DNA from: Paenilisteria riparia FSL S10-1204
Lineage (GTDB): Bacteria > Bacillota > Bacilli > Lactobacillales > Listeriaceae
Assembly: GCF_000525995.1 (NCBI RefSeq)
Contig: NZ_AODL01000016.1
Coordinates: 1 to 64,000, forward strand
DNA length: 64,000 nt
Direction of reading: 5' to 3'
The notes beneath the pieces are model-generated. The model saw only the letters and a list, made by a program, of their open reading frames with translations. It was not told the DNA's origin and ran no database searches. Of this stretch, positions 9,823-18,921 are shown in pieces; positions within the stretch are counted from its first letter, which is position 1, and each line of letters begins with the position of its first letter. A program made the position numbers and the translations under genes.

Positions 9823-10323
9823 ATGGCAAATGTAACATTTAAAGGCAACCCGATGACGTTACTTGGAAAAGAGGTAAAAGTTGGTGACGCAGCGCCAGAT
9901 TTCACGGTGCTAAATCAAGGCTTAGAACCAGTAACATTAGCTGATTATGACGGGAAAGTAAAAATAATTAGTGTGATTCCGTCGATTGATACAGGCGTTT
10001 GTTCCCAACAAACTCGCAAGTTCAATGAGGATGCTTCCGGTTTAGAAAATACAGCAATACTTACAATCTCAGTAGACCTACCATTCGCGCAAAAGAAATG
10101 GTGTGCTGCAGAAGGCTTACCAAATGTTATTACATTGTCGGATCATCGCGATCTTTCATTTGGCGAAGCATATGGTGTAGTTATGAAAGAATTACGCTTA
10201 CTAGCTCGTTCTGTATTTGTTGTCGATAGCAATAACAAAGTCGTACACGCAGAATACGTTGGTGAAGGCACAAACCATCCAGACTATGATACAGCTATTG
10301 CAAAGGCAAAAGAAGCTAAATAA
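9823..10323 (+). CDS. tpx: Thiol peroxidase Tpx
   Basis: Cytosolic atypical two-cysteine peroxiredoxin that reduces peroxides using thioredoxin. The 166 residues have the peroxidatic C60 in [12 protein letters not shown] and the resolving C94 in [10 protein letters not shown], the normal Tpx spacing. A strong ribosome site (AAAGGAGGA) precedes the ATG. Terminators lie on both sides, so it is a single-gene unit. No clear PerR-type palindrome was seen in the 80 bases upstream. Confidence 0.96.
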   Translation: MANVTFKGNPMTLLGKEVKVGDAAPDFTVLNQGLEPVTLADYDGKVKIISVIPSIDTGVCSQQTRKFNEDASGLENTAILTISVDLPFAQKKWCAAEGLPNVITLSDHRDLSFGEAYGVVMKELRLLARSVFVVDSNNKVVHAEYVGEGTNHPDYDTAIAKAKEAK

Positions 10324-10330
10324 GAGGTAG

Positions 10331-10366
10331 AAGCTAGCGAATCATGAATGGTTTGCTAGTTTTTTG
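10331..10366 (+). terminator. Terminator of tpx
   Basis: Stem CTAGCGAA / TTTGCTAG around a loop, then a run of six T. Confidence 0.8.
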
Positions 10367-10403
10367 CTGTTATAGTAATAGAACAACTGTTGAGTATAAC
10401 AGC
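10366..10403 (+). repeat. Nested inverted repeat in the tpx-ytxK gap
   Basis: Perfect 9-bp arms GCTGTTATA (10366-10374) and TATAACAGC (10395-10403) enclose a smaller perfect palindrome CAAC-T-GTTG (10384-10392). It has no T-run of its own, so it is not a simple terminator. It could be an operator, a transcript-stabilising hairpin or a cruciform. Confidence 0.5.
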
Positions 10404-10541
10404 GCATAGCGCAGTATGAAGCCATTGTTTCGCAACCGATAATTATCATTTTTCTGTAGTAGAAAATGCTATCATCTTAGCTGAAAATGCTGTATAATAT
10501 TTAATTGGTGTTAGAAATGAAAGAATTCGAGGTGTTCACTT

Positions 10542-11534
10542 TTGACAAATGCAACAGTTGAGGAATTATTCCGTGTTCTCGATGATACAGCGATTATTAT
10601 CCAAAATGCGCTTGAGATGAGTTATTTGGAAGCAGTATACGAGACTGGCGAGAATTTATTTCAGAAAGAGGTACTTCAAAAGGATGAACTTTCTGCTGAA
10701 GCAGTTCTAAATCTGGAAGAGCGGTATGGTTCGATTCAGTTGGACGAGTTTGCGAAAGAAGATATCCGTAAGAGTTATCAACTTGCACTCTTAAAAGGTA
10801 TGAAGCATGGTATTCAAGTTAATCACCAAATGACGCCTGATTCAATTGGTTTTATTTTGGGCTATTTGGTTGATAAGGCTTTTTCTGGTGCGAAACAGAT
10901 TCGTTTGCTAGATCCAGCATGTGGGACAGGTAATTTAATCGCAACGATTGTGAATCAATTGGAAGGCAAATTAGATCTCGATGCTACAGGTGTAGACGTG
11001 GATGATTTGCTCATTTCGCTTGCTTACGTCGGTGCTGATTTAGGACGCCTGCCAATCCAACTTTTGCATCAAGATGGATTAGGTAACTTGCTCGTAGACC
11101 CAGTGGATGTGGTTGTCAGTGACTTACCGGTTGGATACTACCCGAACGATACGCGCGCTACGGAATTTGAGTTGCGTCGGGAAGATGGACATTCTTTTGC
11201 GCACTATTTATTTATTGAGCAAGGGATGCGCTACACGAAGGCAGGAGGCTATTTATTCTTCCTCGTACCAAGTGCCATGTTTGGAACGGCTGATTTTGCG
11301 AAAGTCGATCGCTTTATTAAAAAACATGGACACATTCAAGGCATTATTCAACTTCCAGAAACGCTATTTGCTTCAGAGAGTGCTAGAAAAAGTATTCTTA
11401 TTTTGCAAAAATCAGCGGATAATGTCGTGCCACCAAAGGAAGTATTGCTTGCCAATTTGCCGAACTTAAACGAACCAAAGGCAACGGCAAACGTACTTGC
11501 CAAAATAGAAAACTGGTTTAACGAAAACAAGTAA
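10542..11534 (+). CDS. YtxK-type class I SAM-dependent methyltransferase
   Basis: Adenine-N6-methyltransferase-like protein of 330 residues. The SAM-binding motif is DPACGTGN at 124-131. The catalytic NPPY-type motif is replaced by DLPVGYY at 194-200. There is no visible target-recognition domain or restriction partner, so it is not an evident restriction-modification system. The start is TTG 10542 with GAGGTG seven bases upstream. It lies directly before ackA, an arrangement also found in Bacillus (ytxK-ackA). Its substrate is not known to me. Confidence 0.85.
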   Translation: MTNATVEELFRVLDDTAIIIQNALEMSYLEAVYETGENLFQKEVLQKDELSAEAVLNLEERYGSIQLDEFAKEDIRKSYQLALLKGMKHGIQVNHQMTPDSIGFILGYLVDKAFSGAKQIRLLDPACGTGNLIATIVNQLEGKLDLDATGVDVDDLLISLAYVGADLGRLPIQLLHQDGLGNLLVDPVDVVVSDLPVGYYPNDTRATEFELRREDGHSFAHYLFIEQGMRYTKAGGYLFFLVPSAMFGTADFAKVDRFIKKHGHIQGIIQLPETLFASESARKSILILQKSADNVVPPKEVLLANLPNLNEPKATANVLAKIENWFNENK

Positions 11535-11558
11535 GTGGAAGGGAATGGATTAAGAAAC

Positions 11559-12753
11559 ATGGAAAAAACAATTGCAAATTAACGCTGGGAGCTCGTCACT
11601 TAAATTTCAACTTTATGATATGCCGTCTGAAACGGTAATTACAGCAGGAATCGTAGAGCGTATCGGTTTGAAAGACTCAATTTTCACCATCTCTGTAGGC
11701 GACGAAAAAGTGAAAGAGGTAACAGATATTCCCGATCACGAAGTCGCAGTACAAATGTTGCTTGATAAATTAATTTCACATAACATCATTAAATCTTATG
11801 ATGAAATTACAGGCGTTGGCCACCGTGTCGTACATGGCGGTGAAAAATTCACGGAGTCTGTTTACATTGACGATAAAGTTATCGCAGACATCGAAGCACT
11901 TTCTGAACTTGCGCCATTGCACAATCCAGCAAACGTAACTGGTATTCGCGCATTCCGTAAAGTTTTGCCAGATATCGTGTCTGTAGCTGTTTTTGATACA
12001 GCGTTCCACCAAACAATGCCACAATCAAGCTACTTATATAGCTTGCCATACAACTACTATAAAGAATACGGCATCCGTAAATACGGTTTCCACGGCACAA
12101 GCCATAAATACGTATCCGAGCGCGCAGCCGATTTGTTAGGTCGTCCAGTTGACGAATTACGCCTAATCACGTGTCACTTAGGTAACGGTGCTAGTATCGC
12201 AGCTATCGAAAGTGGTAAATCAATGGATACATCGATGGGCTTTACACCACTTGCCGGTGTATCTATGGGAACTCGTTCAGGAAACATTGACCCTGCGCTA
12301 GTACCATTCATTATGGAGAAAACAGGAAAATCTGCAGAACAAGTACTAGATGTTCTAAATAAAGAATCAGGCATGCTAGGTGTTTCTGGTATTTCCAGTG
12401 ACCTTCGCGACCTTGAAAGTGAAGCTGCAAAAGGAAATGACCGTGCGGAACTGGCGTTGGACGTTTTCGTTGACGGTATTCACAAATACATCGGTTCGTA
12501 TGCTGCTCGCATGAACGGCGTCGACGCGATTATTTTCACAGCCGGTATTGGTGAGAACAGTTCTTACATCCGCGAACGCGTACTTCGTGGCCTTGAGTTC
12601 ATGGGAGTTTATTGGGACCCAGCGTTGAACCAGGTGCGTGGTGTCGAAGCATTCTTGAACTATCCACATTCTCCAGTAAAAGTAATCATTATTCCAACAA
12701 ACGAAGAATTAATGATTGCAAGAGATGTTGAAAAAATTCGTGCTGAGAGATAA
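11559..12753 (+). CDS. ackA: Acetate kinase AckA (frameshifted near its start in this sequence)
   Basis: Converts acetyl phosphate and ADP to acetate and ATP in overflow metabolism. The protein should begin [16 protein letters not shown], but an extra base in GCAAATT (about 11575-11578) puts a stop at codon 8; the rest is open from a TTG at 11572 in the next frame. All family motifs are intact downstream: [36 protein letters not shown] and [10 protein letters not shown]. The gene is so central that a sequencing error is the best reading. It lies 24 bases after ytxK and is followed by a terminator. Confidence 0.95.
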
Positions 12754-12772
12754 ATAATTATATGGACGACGA

Positions 12773-12810
12773 AAAAGTAGATTTCTATTTAAATAAAAAT
12801 CTGCTTTTTT
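12773..12810 (+). terminator. Terminator of ackA
   Basis: AAAAGTAGATTT pairs with AAATCTGCTTTT (one G-T pair) around an A/T loop, followed by TTTTTT. The rest of the 12754-13068 gap holds this terminator, an unsupported 64-codon ORF (12814-13008) and the usp terminator. Confidence 0.8.
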
Positions 12811-12813
12811 GTC

Positions 12814-13008
12814 ATGTTTTATCAAGTGATGCCTAACAAAGGTGTTTTCTATGAAAATAAGACTGCAAAAGGTTTATTAGATATTGCAGAAGCGACTAGA
12901 ACAACTGTGAATGGCAGTCAAACAATCCCGTCTTTAGAAGAAATTAAAGATATTAAAAAGTTCGTGTTTAAACTTGATGGAAAAAGTCGCAGAATAATCA
13001 GCGTTTAG
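12814..13008 (+). other. Possible gene fragment (64-codon ORF)
   Basis: Not recognised. It is an open frame directly after the ackA terminator T-run, so it has no ribosome site or promoter of its own. Its second half has normal-looking protein composition (a Leu/Glu/Ile-rich helix, then FKLDGKSRRIISV). It may be the tail of a lost gene or chance. Confidence 0.2.
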
Positions 13009-13018
13009 TAGGGAAACA

Positions 13019-13057
13019 CAAAAAAGCCCTCCAATCATTTTGCTGATTCGAGGGCTT
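13019..13057 (-). terminator. Terminator of the universal stress protein gene
   Basis: Perfect 8-bp arms AAGCCCTC (13024-13031) and GAGGGCTT (13050-13057). The A-run on the left becomes the T-run when read on the minus strand. Confidence 0.85.
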
Positions 13058-13068
13058 CCCACTATCTC

Positions 13069-13533
13069 TTATTTGTCGTCTTTATATACAGGGTCTTCAT
13101 TTCTTACAACTAATACGTCACAGGGTGAATGACGGATGATATACTCGGAAACACTACCGATAAGTAAACGTTCCACGGCATTTAAACCAGTAGCACCACA
13201 CATGATTAAATCCGCTTTGAAGGCTTTGGCGGCTTCCTTTGTGATGGCTGTTTTTGGAGAGCCATATTCGATGTACGTTTCGACGTTTGTCACGCCTTGC
13301 TTTAATGCATCATCTTTGTAACCATTTAATAGTTCATCTGCATATTCTGTAGCTTTGTCGGCCATGGATGTATCATAGTTAGCGACTGATGAGAATGCAC
13401 GCGTATCAATAACATGGACAAGTCCAAGCGAACCTTCATTTCTTTTGGCGACTTGAATTGCTTTTTGGAATGCACTTTCAGCTTCCTGCGATCCATCAAC
13501 TGCAACTAAAACTCTTTTGTATTGTTGTAACAT
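13069..13533 (-). CDS. Universal stress protein (UspA family)
   Basis: Single Usp domain of 154 residues. The N-terminal strand is RVLVAVDGS, and the ATP-binding signature GATGLN..ERLLIGSVSEYII lies near the C-terminus, so it is of the ATP-binding class. The start is ATG 13533 with GGGAGGG seven bases upstream; the longer in-frame extension has no such site. It is transcribed alone, opposite to its neighbours ackA and ald. The exact role is unknown; family members help survival under stress. Confidence 0.9.
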   Translation of the reverse strand: MLQQYKRVLVAVDGSQEAESAFQKAIQVAKRNEGSLGLVHVIDTRAFSSVANYDTSMADKATEYADELLNGYKDDALKQGVTNVETYIEYGSPKTAITKEAAKAFKADLIMCGATGLNAVERLLIGSVSEYIIRHSPCDVLVVRNEDPVYKDDK

Positions 13534-13670
13534 ACAAAATCCCTCCCATTTGGAATATCTTTTTATATTCTTATTGTACCCCTTTTTTGGAAAAACAACC
13601 ATCAAAAGCATTGCGGAATTTTTCAACCCGTATATTTTTACAATTTAGGTCATATGTGTTAATCTTGGTT

Positions 13671-13684
13671 TGTAAGCGGATACT
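13671..13684 (+). promoter_or_regulatory. Possible CcpA cre-like site upstream of ald
   Basis: TGTAAGCGGATACT has 2 mismatches to the 14-bp consensus TGWNANCGNTNWCA. It lies 45 bases before the ald start, where it could affect transcription. Confidence 0.25.
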
Positions 13685-13728
13685 ATTTGAATTTTATGGG
13701 TAATAATACTTACAAAGGAGAGATATAT

Positions 13729-14844
13729 GTGTTAATAGGAGTACCGAAAGAGATTAAAAACAACGAAAATCGGGTAGCAATGACCCCAGCGAGTGTGTTA
13801 TCTTACATACACGCAGGTCACAAGGTTCTAGTGGAACAAGGTGCTGGTATCGGATCGGCTTTTCCGGATGAGGATTATGTTAAAGCAGGAGCAACGATTG
13901 TAGCAACGGCCGCAGAGGCTTGGGCTGCTGACATGGTAGTCAAAGTAAAAGAGCCAATTGCCTCAGAATATGGTTATTTTCGAGAAGGCTTATTGTTATT
14001 TACGTATTTGCATTTAGCAAATGAACCGGAGTTGGCTAAAGCGTTAACGGAGAACAAGGTGAACAGTGTAGCGTATGAAACGGTAGAATTAGATGATCGT
14101 TCACTACCGCTACTTAGCCCAATGAGTGAGGTTGCTGGTCGGATGGCAGCACAGATTGGGACGCAATTCTTACAACGAAATAACGGTGGGCGTGGTATTC
14201 TACTTAGTGGTGTACCAGGTGTGGAACGTGGCGAAGTTGTAATTATTGGCGGTGGTATGGCAGGAATAAACGCAGCGAAAGTGGCGATTGGACTTGGTGC
14301 TAACGTAACGATCCTTGACTTAAATTTACATCGTTTACGCGAGTTGGATGATATTTTTGGAAATCAAATTACGACATTGATGAGTAACGCTTTTAACATC
14401 GAAACTGCTGTGAAAAAAGCGGATTTGGTTGTTGGAGCTGTTTTAATTCCAGGTGCTCGTGCTCCGAAGCTTGTAAAGGAAGACCTTGTGAAGAAAATGA
14501 AACAAGGCGCGGTCATCGTGGATATAGCGATTGACCAAGGCGGCATTTTTGAAACAACAGATCGGGTAACAACGCATGATAATCCAACATATGAAAAGCA
14601 TGGTGTGGTACATTATGCTGTAGCGAATATGCCGGGTGCGGTGCCAAGAACTTCAACCATCGCGCTTACTAATGCGACATTACAGTTCGGTCTGACGCTT
14701 GCTAATAAAGGTCTTGCAGATGCGGTACTTGGAAATCTGCCACTTTATAAAGGCGTGAATACGGTCGGTGGTTTTGTGACATATAAAGCAGTTGCAGATG
14801 ATTTAGGCTACGAGTACAAAGCTGTTGAAGAAGCATTAGCATAA
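13729..14844 (+). CDS. ald: Alanine dehydrogenase Ald
   Basis: NAD-dependent oxidative deamination of L-alanine to pyruvate and ammonia, or the reverse. The 371 residues start [17 protein letters not shown]. Active-site residues R15, K74 and H95 sit where the family has them, and the NAD-binding loop is [13 protein letters not shown]. The start is GTG 13729 with AAAGGAGAGA about six bases upstream; an ATG 14 codons earlier has no ribosome site. It is a single-gene unit with its own terminator. Confidence 0.95.
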   Translation: MLIGVPKEIKNNENRVAMTPASVLSYIHAGHKVLVEQGAGIGSAFPDEDYVKAGATIVATAAEAWAADMVVKVKEPIASEYGYFREGLLLFTYLHLANEPELAKALTENKVNSVAYETVELDDRSLPLLSPMSEVAGRMAAQIGTQFLQRNNGGRGILLSGVPGVERGEVVIIGGGMAGINAAKVAIGLGANVTILDLNLHRLRELDDIFGNQITTLMSNAFNIETAVKKADLVVGAVLIPGARAPKLVKEDLVKKMKQGAVIVDIAIDQGGIFETTDRVTTHDNPTYEKHGVVHYAVANMPGAVPRTSTIALTNATLQFGLTLANKGLADAVLGNLPLYKGVNTVGGFVTYKAVADDLGYEYKAVEEALA

Positions 14845-14846
14845 TG

Positions 14847-14882
14847 AAAAAAAGAGCGGGAACTTAGTTTTCTGCTCTTTTT
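14847..14882. terminator. Bidirectional terminator between ald and the HesB-like gene
   Basis: AAAAAGAGC..GAA / TT..GCTCTTTTT hairpin between two converging genes, with A-run and T-run on either side. Confidence 0.75.
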
Positions 14883-15231
14883 ATGTTATATTAGGATAAA
14901 TAAAATTACCAGCGACATCGGCAAAAAGAAGATTCTGATTGTAATATTGTCCATCGCTTTTCAAAATGAGGGCAGTTGTTCTACGATCAAAATCAATGGT
15001 AAGCACTTCTTCCAGAAAAACGGCGGTCCATTCCTTGATGAGAATTGGGCCGAGATTGGATGTGAACTCGGTATCTTCTGAGGTGGGACCAGTCACTAAT
15101 CGAAGTCTAAAAATGCCACTATTTTCGCATACACAGCCCTCAGTACTATAATCAAGATGGAGTCTGCCGGGTAAGTCGCCACGGAGAAGTTCGATTCGAC
15201 GGATAGCCGCAGGGGTAAATGTTAAGTTCAT
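14881..15231 (-). CDS. HesB/YqkB-like iron-sulfur cluster biosynthesis family protein
   Basis: A 116-residue protein of the HesB-like fold: FTPAAIRRIELL at the start, then GRLHLDYSTEGCVCEN and a central beta region. It lacks the usual C-terminal CGCG pair of true A-type iron-sulfur carriers; the only cysteines are in the GCVC segment, so a carrier role is doubtful (observation plus family knowledge). The start is ATG 15231 because AGAGGTG lies six bases upstream; the GTG three codons earlier overlaps that site. Confidence 0.7.
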   Translation of the reverse strand: MNLTFTPAAIRRIELLRGDLPGRLHLDYSTEGCVCENSGIFRLRLVTGPTSEDTEFTSNLGPILIKEWTAVFLEEVLTIDFDRRTTALILKSDGQYYNQNLLFADVAGNFIYPNIT

Positions 15232-15314
15232 GGGATTCACCTCTTTTCTTCTTTATTGTAAATCGGAAGTAGAGTGTTTGGAAAATATTTTGCTCAAAAT
15301 AAGGAGGTTTTTAG

Positions 15315-15716
15315 ATGCAGGGATTGAGTCATATGACGTTTATTGTACATGATTTGGAAAAGGCAACATTGTTTTTCGAAACGATTTTGGATGCGAAGGA
15401 GGTTTATGCAAGCGGGGATGAAACGCATTCGCTATCTCGAGAGAAATTTTTCTTGATTGGGGATTTGTGGATTGCGATTATGGAAGGGGAAAGTTTGCCG
15501 AGTCGGACGTATAATCATATTGCTTTTAAGATTGAGAATGATGCGTATGATATGTATTTGGAACGAATCGAGCGTTTAGGATTAGAGATAAAGGACGGGC
15601 GAGCAAGAGTAGGCGGAGAGGCGAAATCGATTTATTTTTATGATTTTGATAATCATTTGTTTGAGTTCCACACAGGGACGCTTGCGGAAAGGTTACGCGA
15701 ATATGAAAAAGAATAG
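15315..15716 (+). CDS. fosX: FosX-type fosfomycin resistance hydrolase
   Basis: Glyoxalase-fold (VOC) enzyme of 133 residues that opens the fosfomycin epoxide with water using a divalent metal. Predicted metal ligands are H6, H68 (in YNHIAF) and E117 (in HLFEFHTG). E43 in SREKFF matches the general base that separates FosX from thiol-using FosA and FosB. The sequence is close to the Listeria FosX as I remember it. It has an AAGGAGG ribosome site and stands alone, flanked by terminators. Confidence 0.92.
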   Translation: MQGLSHMTFIVHDLEKATLFFETILDAKEVYASGDETHSLSREKFFLIGDLWIAIMEGESLPSRTYNHIAFKIENDAYDMYLERIERLGLEIKDGRARVGGEAKSIYFYDFDNHLFEFHTGTLAERLREYEKE

Positions 15717-15745
15717 TTCTGAGGTACGTAGAACTACTCTTTTTC
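15711..15745. terminator. Bidirectional terminator between fosX and the Ig-like gene
   Basis: GAATAGTTCT / AGAACTACTC arms (one G-T pair) with A-rich left flank and TTTTT on the right. It overlaps the last codons of fosX. Confidence 0.75.
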
Positions 15746-15755
15746 TTACGCTGTA

Positions 15756-16861
15756 TTATGGTGTTATTGTCACTGTTTTGCCATGGGTTATGACTTTATT
15801 TTCTGAGTTGAAGCCAATAAATTCTAAGCGATCGCCTACTTTGAATTTACTAGGGTCAATGTAGTAGCGGAATCCAGTACTAGTGAACTCGCCTCGTAAT
15901 GTTTCTGGGTTGCCATTAATTACTAGCAATCCTTTGGTAACAGGGCCAGTAAAAGTTCCTCTGACATAGGCGCTACCTATTTTGATCGCAGTGGGTGTAA
16001 CACTTCCTGTAACTTCAGGAGTTCCAGTGCGTTCAGAGAAATAATAATGTTCGGGTCTGCCATGTAAAAGCCCCATAGTATTAGATGTTGGTGAACCATT
16101 TATTCTCATTTCATAATTGCCATGTGCGTTAACAGTAGCATTTCCATCTGCGTATGTTGTAGCATCTCTGAGACTAATCTTTTCGCCTGGAGAGCCGTTA
16201 CCAAGGACGACAGCATGGGTAGCCGTATTGTAAACAATTGGAGTAGCCATGTAGGAGGGGCAAGAACGGTTGTTTGTGTCTCTATGCTCGTTTCACTATT
16301 TTTAGATTGTACGATACTGAGTCTTGTACCTGATGTTTGTTTCGGTATGGTTAGCGCATACTGTCCCCATTGATTAACTAACACTTCACCTATTGTTTGC
16401 GTCCCCTTTTTGAGCGTGATTTTCGCATCAGGGACGCCGTATCCCGTTATGACTGTGCTATTGGTAGTCACTAGTTGGTTAATAATAGGGGCATAAAGTT
16501 TTTTACCAATGGTAAGTTCAAGACCTCCTGTCCATAATTTCGAATCGTTTGCAGTAGCAACATTGAGAGGATAATTAAATGTTGTTTCCCCGCTACTACC
16601 AGGCCAATGACTGTAGGATATTCCGTTTCCGAAAGGAACACCTAAATTAATAGCATTCATCGCAAAAGTGCCCACATCTACTTGCACATGTGTGAGTGAG
16701 TACTTCAACTCAGATACTGCATAAGGTGGGAAAGATTGCTTCGGTGTAACGGGAACTTGTGTTGCAGCACTAGCAAAATCAACAAGAGGTGTGTATTGGC
16801 TAGCTAATGGAGAAAGAACAATACCGGCGGATAGGGCACTAATTAGTACGCTTTTTTTCAT
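15756..16861 (-). CDS. Secreted protein with Ig-like modules (frameshifted in this sequence)
   Basis: Exported protein of about 365 residues. A signal peptide (KK start, hydrophobic core, cleavage near ASAA about residue 33) is followed by an N-terminal region of about 100 residues I do not recognise. Three Ig-like modules follow, of the kind common in Listeria secreted proteins: TGYGVPDAKITLKKG, then VVLGNGSPGEKISL, then KIGSAYVRGTFTGPV to VITHGKTVTITP. No LPXTG, GW or LysM anchor is seen, so it is probably released or loosely held. The frame breaks near 16251-16258; adding one C to CCCCTCC on the minus strand restores it. ATG 16861 follows GAAGGGA. A perfect cre motif lies 115 bases upstream. 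Confidence 0.75.
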
Positions 16862-16975
16862 TTTTCTCAAATCCCTTCTTTATTTTTATAATTTTTACTT
16901 CCAAATTAAGTGTAACAAGAAAACATTGGAATTACTGTATACAAAAAAAGGATTTTTTGGAAGAAAAGATGATTT

Positions 16976-16989
16976 TGATAACGCTTTCA
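16976..16989 (-). promoter_or_regulatory. CcpA catabolite-responsive element (cre)
   Basis: TGAAAGCGTTATCA on the minus strand matches all fixed positions of the consensus TGWNANCGNTNWCA. It lies about 115 bases upstream of the secreted Ig-like gene, in the gap after pepQ. Confidence 0.55.
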
Positions 16990-17007
16990 AAAAAATGTGA
17001 ATATACA

Positions 17008-17042
17008 AAGAAAAGCAGCCCAGTTTGGTGGACTGCTTTGAT
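17008..17042 (-). terminator. Terminator of pepQ
   Basis: CAAAGCAGTCCA / TGGGCTGCTTTT hairpin read on the minus strand, with a T-rich tail, just past the gene end. Confidence 0.75.
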
Positions 17043-17049
17043 AGCTGGT

Positions 17050-18150
17050 TTATTTCACATGTACTAATTCTTTTGGGTACTCTGTCAAAATCTCATAACC
17101 ATCTTTCGTTACGACAATATCGTCTTCAATTCGCACGCCTGCAACGCCTGGGACATAAATACCTGGTTCTATGGTGAAAACCATATTTTCTTGTAGTGGC
17201 ATGTCATTTGTTTCTGTAATCGATGGGAATTCGTGGACGCTTGCGCCTAAACCATGACCGAGTCGATGTGGGAAATAGTCGCCGTAGCCTGCTTCTTTGA
17301 TGATGTTTCGCGCAGTTAGGTCGACGTCTTTGGCAGGAACGCCGGCTTTTACTTGTTCGATAGCTGCGAGTTGGGCTTTTAGAACCGTGTTGTAGATTTT
17401 TTCTTGTTCGTCGTTGATTTCGCCGTACGCAACGGTGCGTGTGATGTCAGAACAGTAACCTTTATGGACAACGCCTAAGTCGAATAGGACAAGGTCGCCT
17501 TTTTTGATTTTGGTATCGCCGGGTGTGCCGTGTGGCAAGGCGCCGTTTGTTCCTGTTAATACCATGGTTGCAAAGGACATGTCGGACACGCCTTTTTTCT
17601 TCATTTCGTATTCGATTTTTGCTACGATTTCGGCCTCTGTTTTGCCTTCTGCTATTTCGTCTACACCGACTTGGATGGCGTAATCAGCGAGTAGGGCAGC
17701 TTCTTTTAAAATGGCAAGTTCTTCGGGTGTTTTAATAAGGCGAATCATTTGGATCTTTTGTTCGATGGAAATAAATGTGGCGTCTGTTAGGTACTTGGAT
17801 AGCACTTCGAAACGATCGACGCTCATATGCGATTTCTCAATGGCGAATTTCTTCACGGTTGGGACGCGCTTTGTGATTTCAGTAACGATGATTTCCCAAG
17901 GGTTTTCAATGTCGCTGTAGCCATATGCGGAGTGTGCCCAATCACTGTTTTTTACGTCTTCCACTTCTAGTCCTGGTGTGAATAAGAATGGCTCTTCTTC
18001 GGCAAAAACAGCTAGGCCTAGTACGCGTTCGTGTGGATCGCTATGGTAGCCTGTGAAGTAGGCAATGTTTTCTGGATCGGTGATAAAAGCGACTTCTGCT
18101 TGTTGTTCTTTAAGCCAGCTTTGTAGAATATCAATATTTTTTTCCATCAT
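17050..18150 (-). CDS. pepQ: Xaa-Pro dipeptidase / aminopeptidase, M24 family
   Basis: Cytosolic metallopeptidase of 366 residues that releases residues next to proline. It has a creatinase-like N-terminal domain (about 1-130) and a pita-bread catalytic domain. The five metal ligands are visible as D224 and D235 (in LFDLG and GYCSDITRT), H298 (in HRLGHGLG), E328 (in FTIEPGIY) and E342 (in RIEDD). Two adjacent ATGs at the start follow an AGAAGG site. Dipeptidase versus aminopeptidase cannot be decided from sequence alone. Single-gene unit on the minus strand. Confidence 0.92.
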   Translation of the reverse strand: MMEKNIDILQSWLKEQQAEVAFITDPENIAYFTGYHSDPHERVLGLAVFAEEEPFLFTPGLEVEDVKNSDWAHSAYGYSDIENPWEIIVTEITKRVPTVKKFAIEKSHMSVDRFEVLSKYLTDATFISIEQKIQMIRLIKTPEELAILKEAALLADYAIQVGVDEIAEGKTEAEIVAKIEYEMKKKGVSDMSFATMVLTGTNGALPHGTPGDTKIKKGDLVLFDLGVVHKGYCSDITRTVAYGEINDEQEKIYNTVLKAQLAAIEQVKAGVPAKDVDLTARNIIKEAGYGDYFPHRLGHGLGASVHEFPSITETNDMPLQENMVFTIEPGIYVPGVAGVRIEDDIVVTKDGYEILTEYPKELVHVK

Positions 18151-18213
18151 ACAACCTTCTTTCTTTGTCTCATCTGCTATATCATAACACGAAAGAGGGC
18201 GGAAATTAAATAT

Positions 18214-18906
18214 TTACCACGGGATAATGCCATCGCGATTAATAAAAGTACCAGTTGGCCCATTGTTATCAATGGTAGCCATTTGAACGATAGCGTCGGT
18301 CCCTTCTTGGACGGTTTGGTGTCCTTGACCTGTTAATCCTGTTTTAGTTGGACCAGGATCAACGGCATTGATACGAATAGTTGAAAGTCCTTTCGCGTAT
18401 TGCACTGTCAGCATCGAAACAGCGGCTTTGGAAGAGCTGTAGACTAGTGGATTTAATTTGGATTCGATTTGTTCAGGGTTTAGCACTTGACCGAAAGAGC
18501 CTAAGCCACTGCTTACATTGACGATTACAGGATTCGCGGATTTTTCTAGTAATGGTAAGAAGTGATGCGTAACGCGGACGACACCAAAAACATTTACTTG
18601 AAAAACTTGTTCCATCATATCTGGCGTAATTTCTTCTGGCGTGACGAACGGGCCTGAAATACCTGCGTTGTTAATGAGTACATCGAGATGGCCTTCTAGT
18701 TCGGCGATTATTTTAGCAGCTTGTGCAACGGTTGCTTCATCGGTAACATCGAGTTTGACGAATGGCACGCCTAGTTCTGTGGCGGCTTCTTTGCCACGTG
18801 CTTCATCGCGAGCCCCGATATATACGTTATGTCCTAATGCTTTCAAACGTTTTGCGGTTTCAAAGCCAAGTCCAGCGTTTCCGCCTGTAATGAGTGTTGT
18901 TGTCAT
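18214..18906 (-). CDS. Short-chain dehydrogenase/reductase (SDR)
   Basis: Classical SDR of 230 residues with Rossmann loop GGNAGLG at 8-14, NNAG at 79-82, catalytic serine in NVSSGLG (132 or 133), and Y156-x3-K160. GARDEARG after the second strand suggests NADP preference (inference). The substrate is unknown. It follows the DUF2316 gene by 15 bases in a two-gene unit that diverges from a MarR gene, suggesting control by that regulator. Confidence 0.9.
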   Translation of the reverse strand: MTTTLITGGNAGLGFETAKRLKALGHNVYIGARDEARGKEAATELGVPFVKLDVTDEATVAQAAKIIAELEGHLDVLINNAGISGPFVTPEEITPDMMEQVFQVNVFGVVRVTHHFLPLLEKSANPVIVNVSSGLGSFGQVLNPEQIESKLNPLVYSSSKAAVSMLTVQYAKGLSTIRINAVDPGPTKTGLTGQGHQTVQEGTDAIVQMATIDNNGPTGTFINRDGIIPW

Positions 18907-18921
18907 GATTTATTCCTCCTA

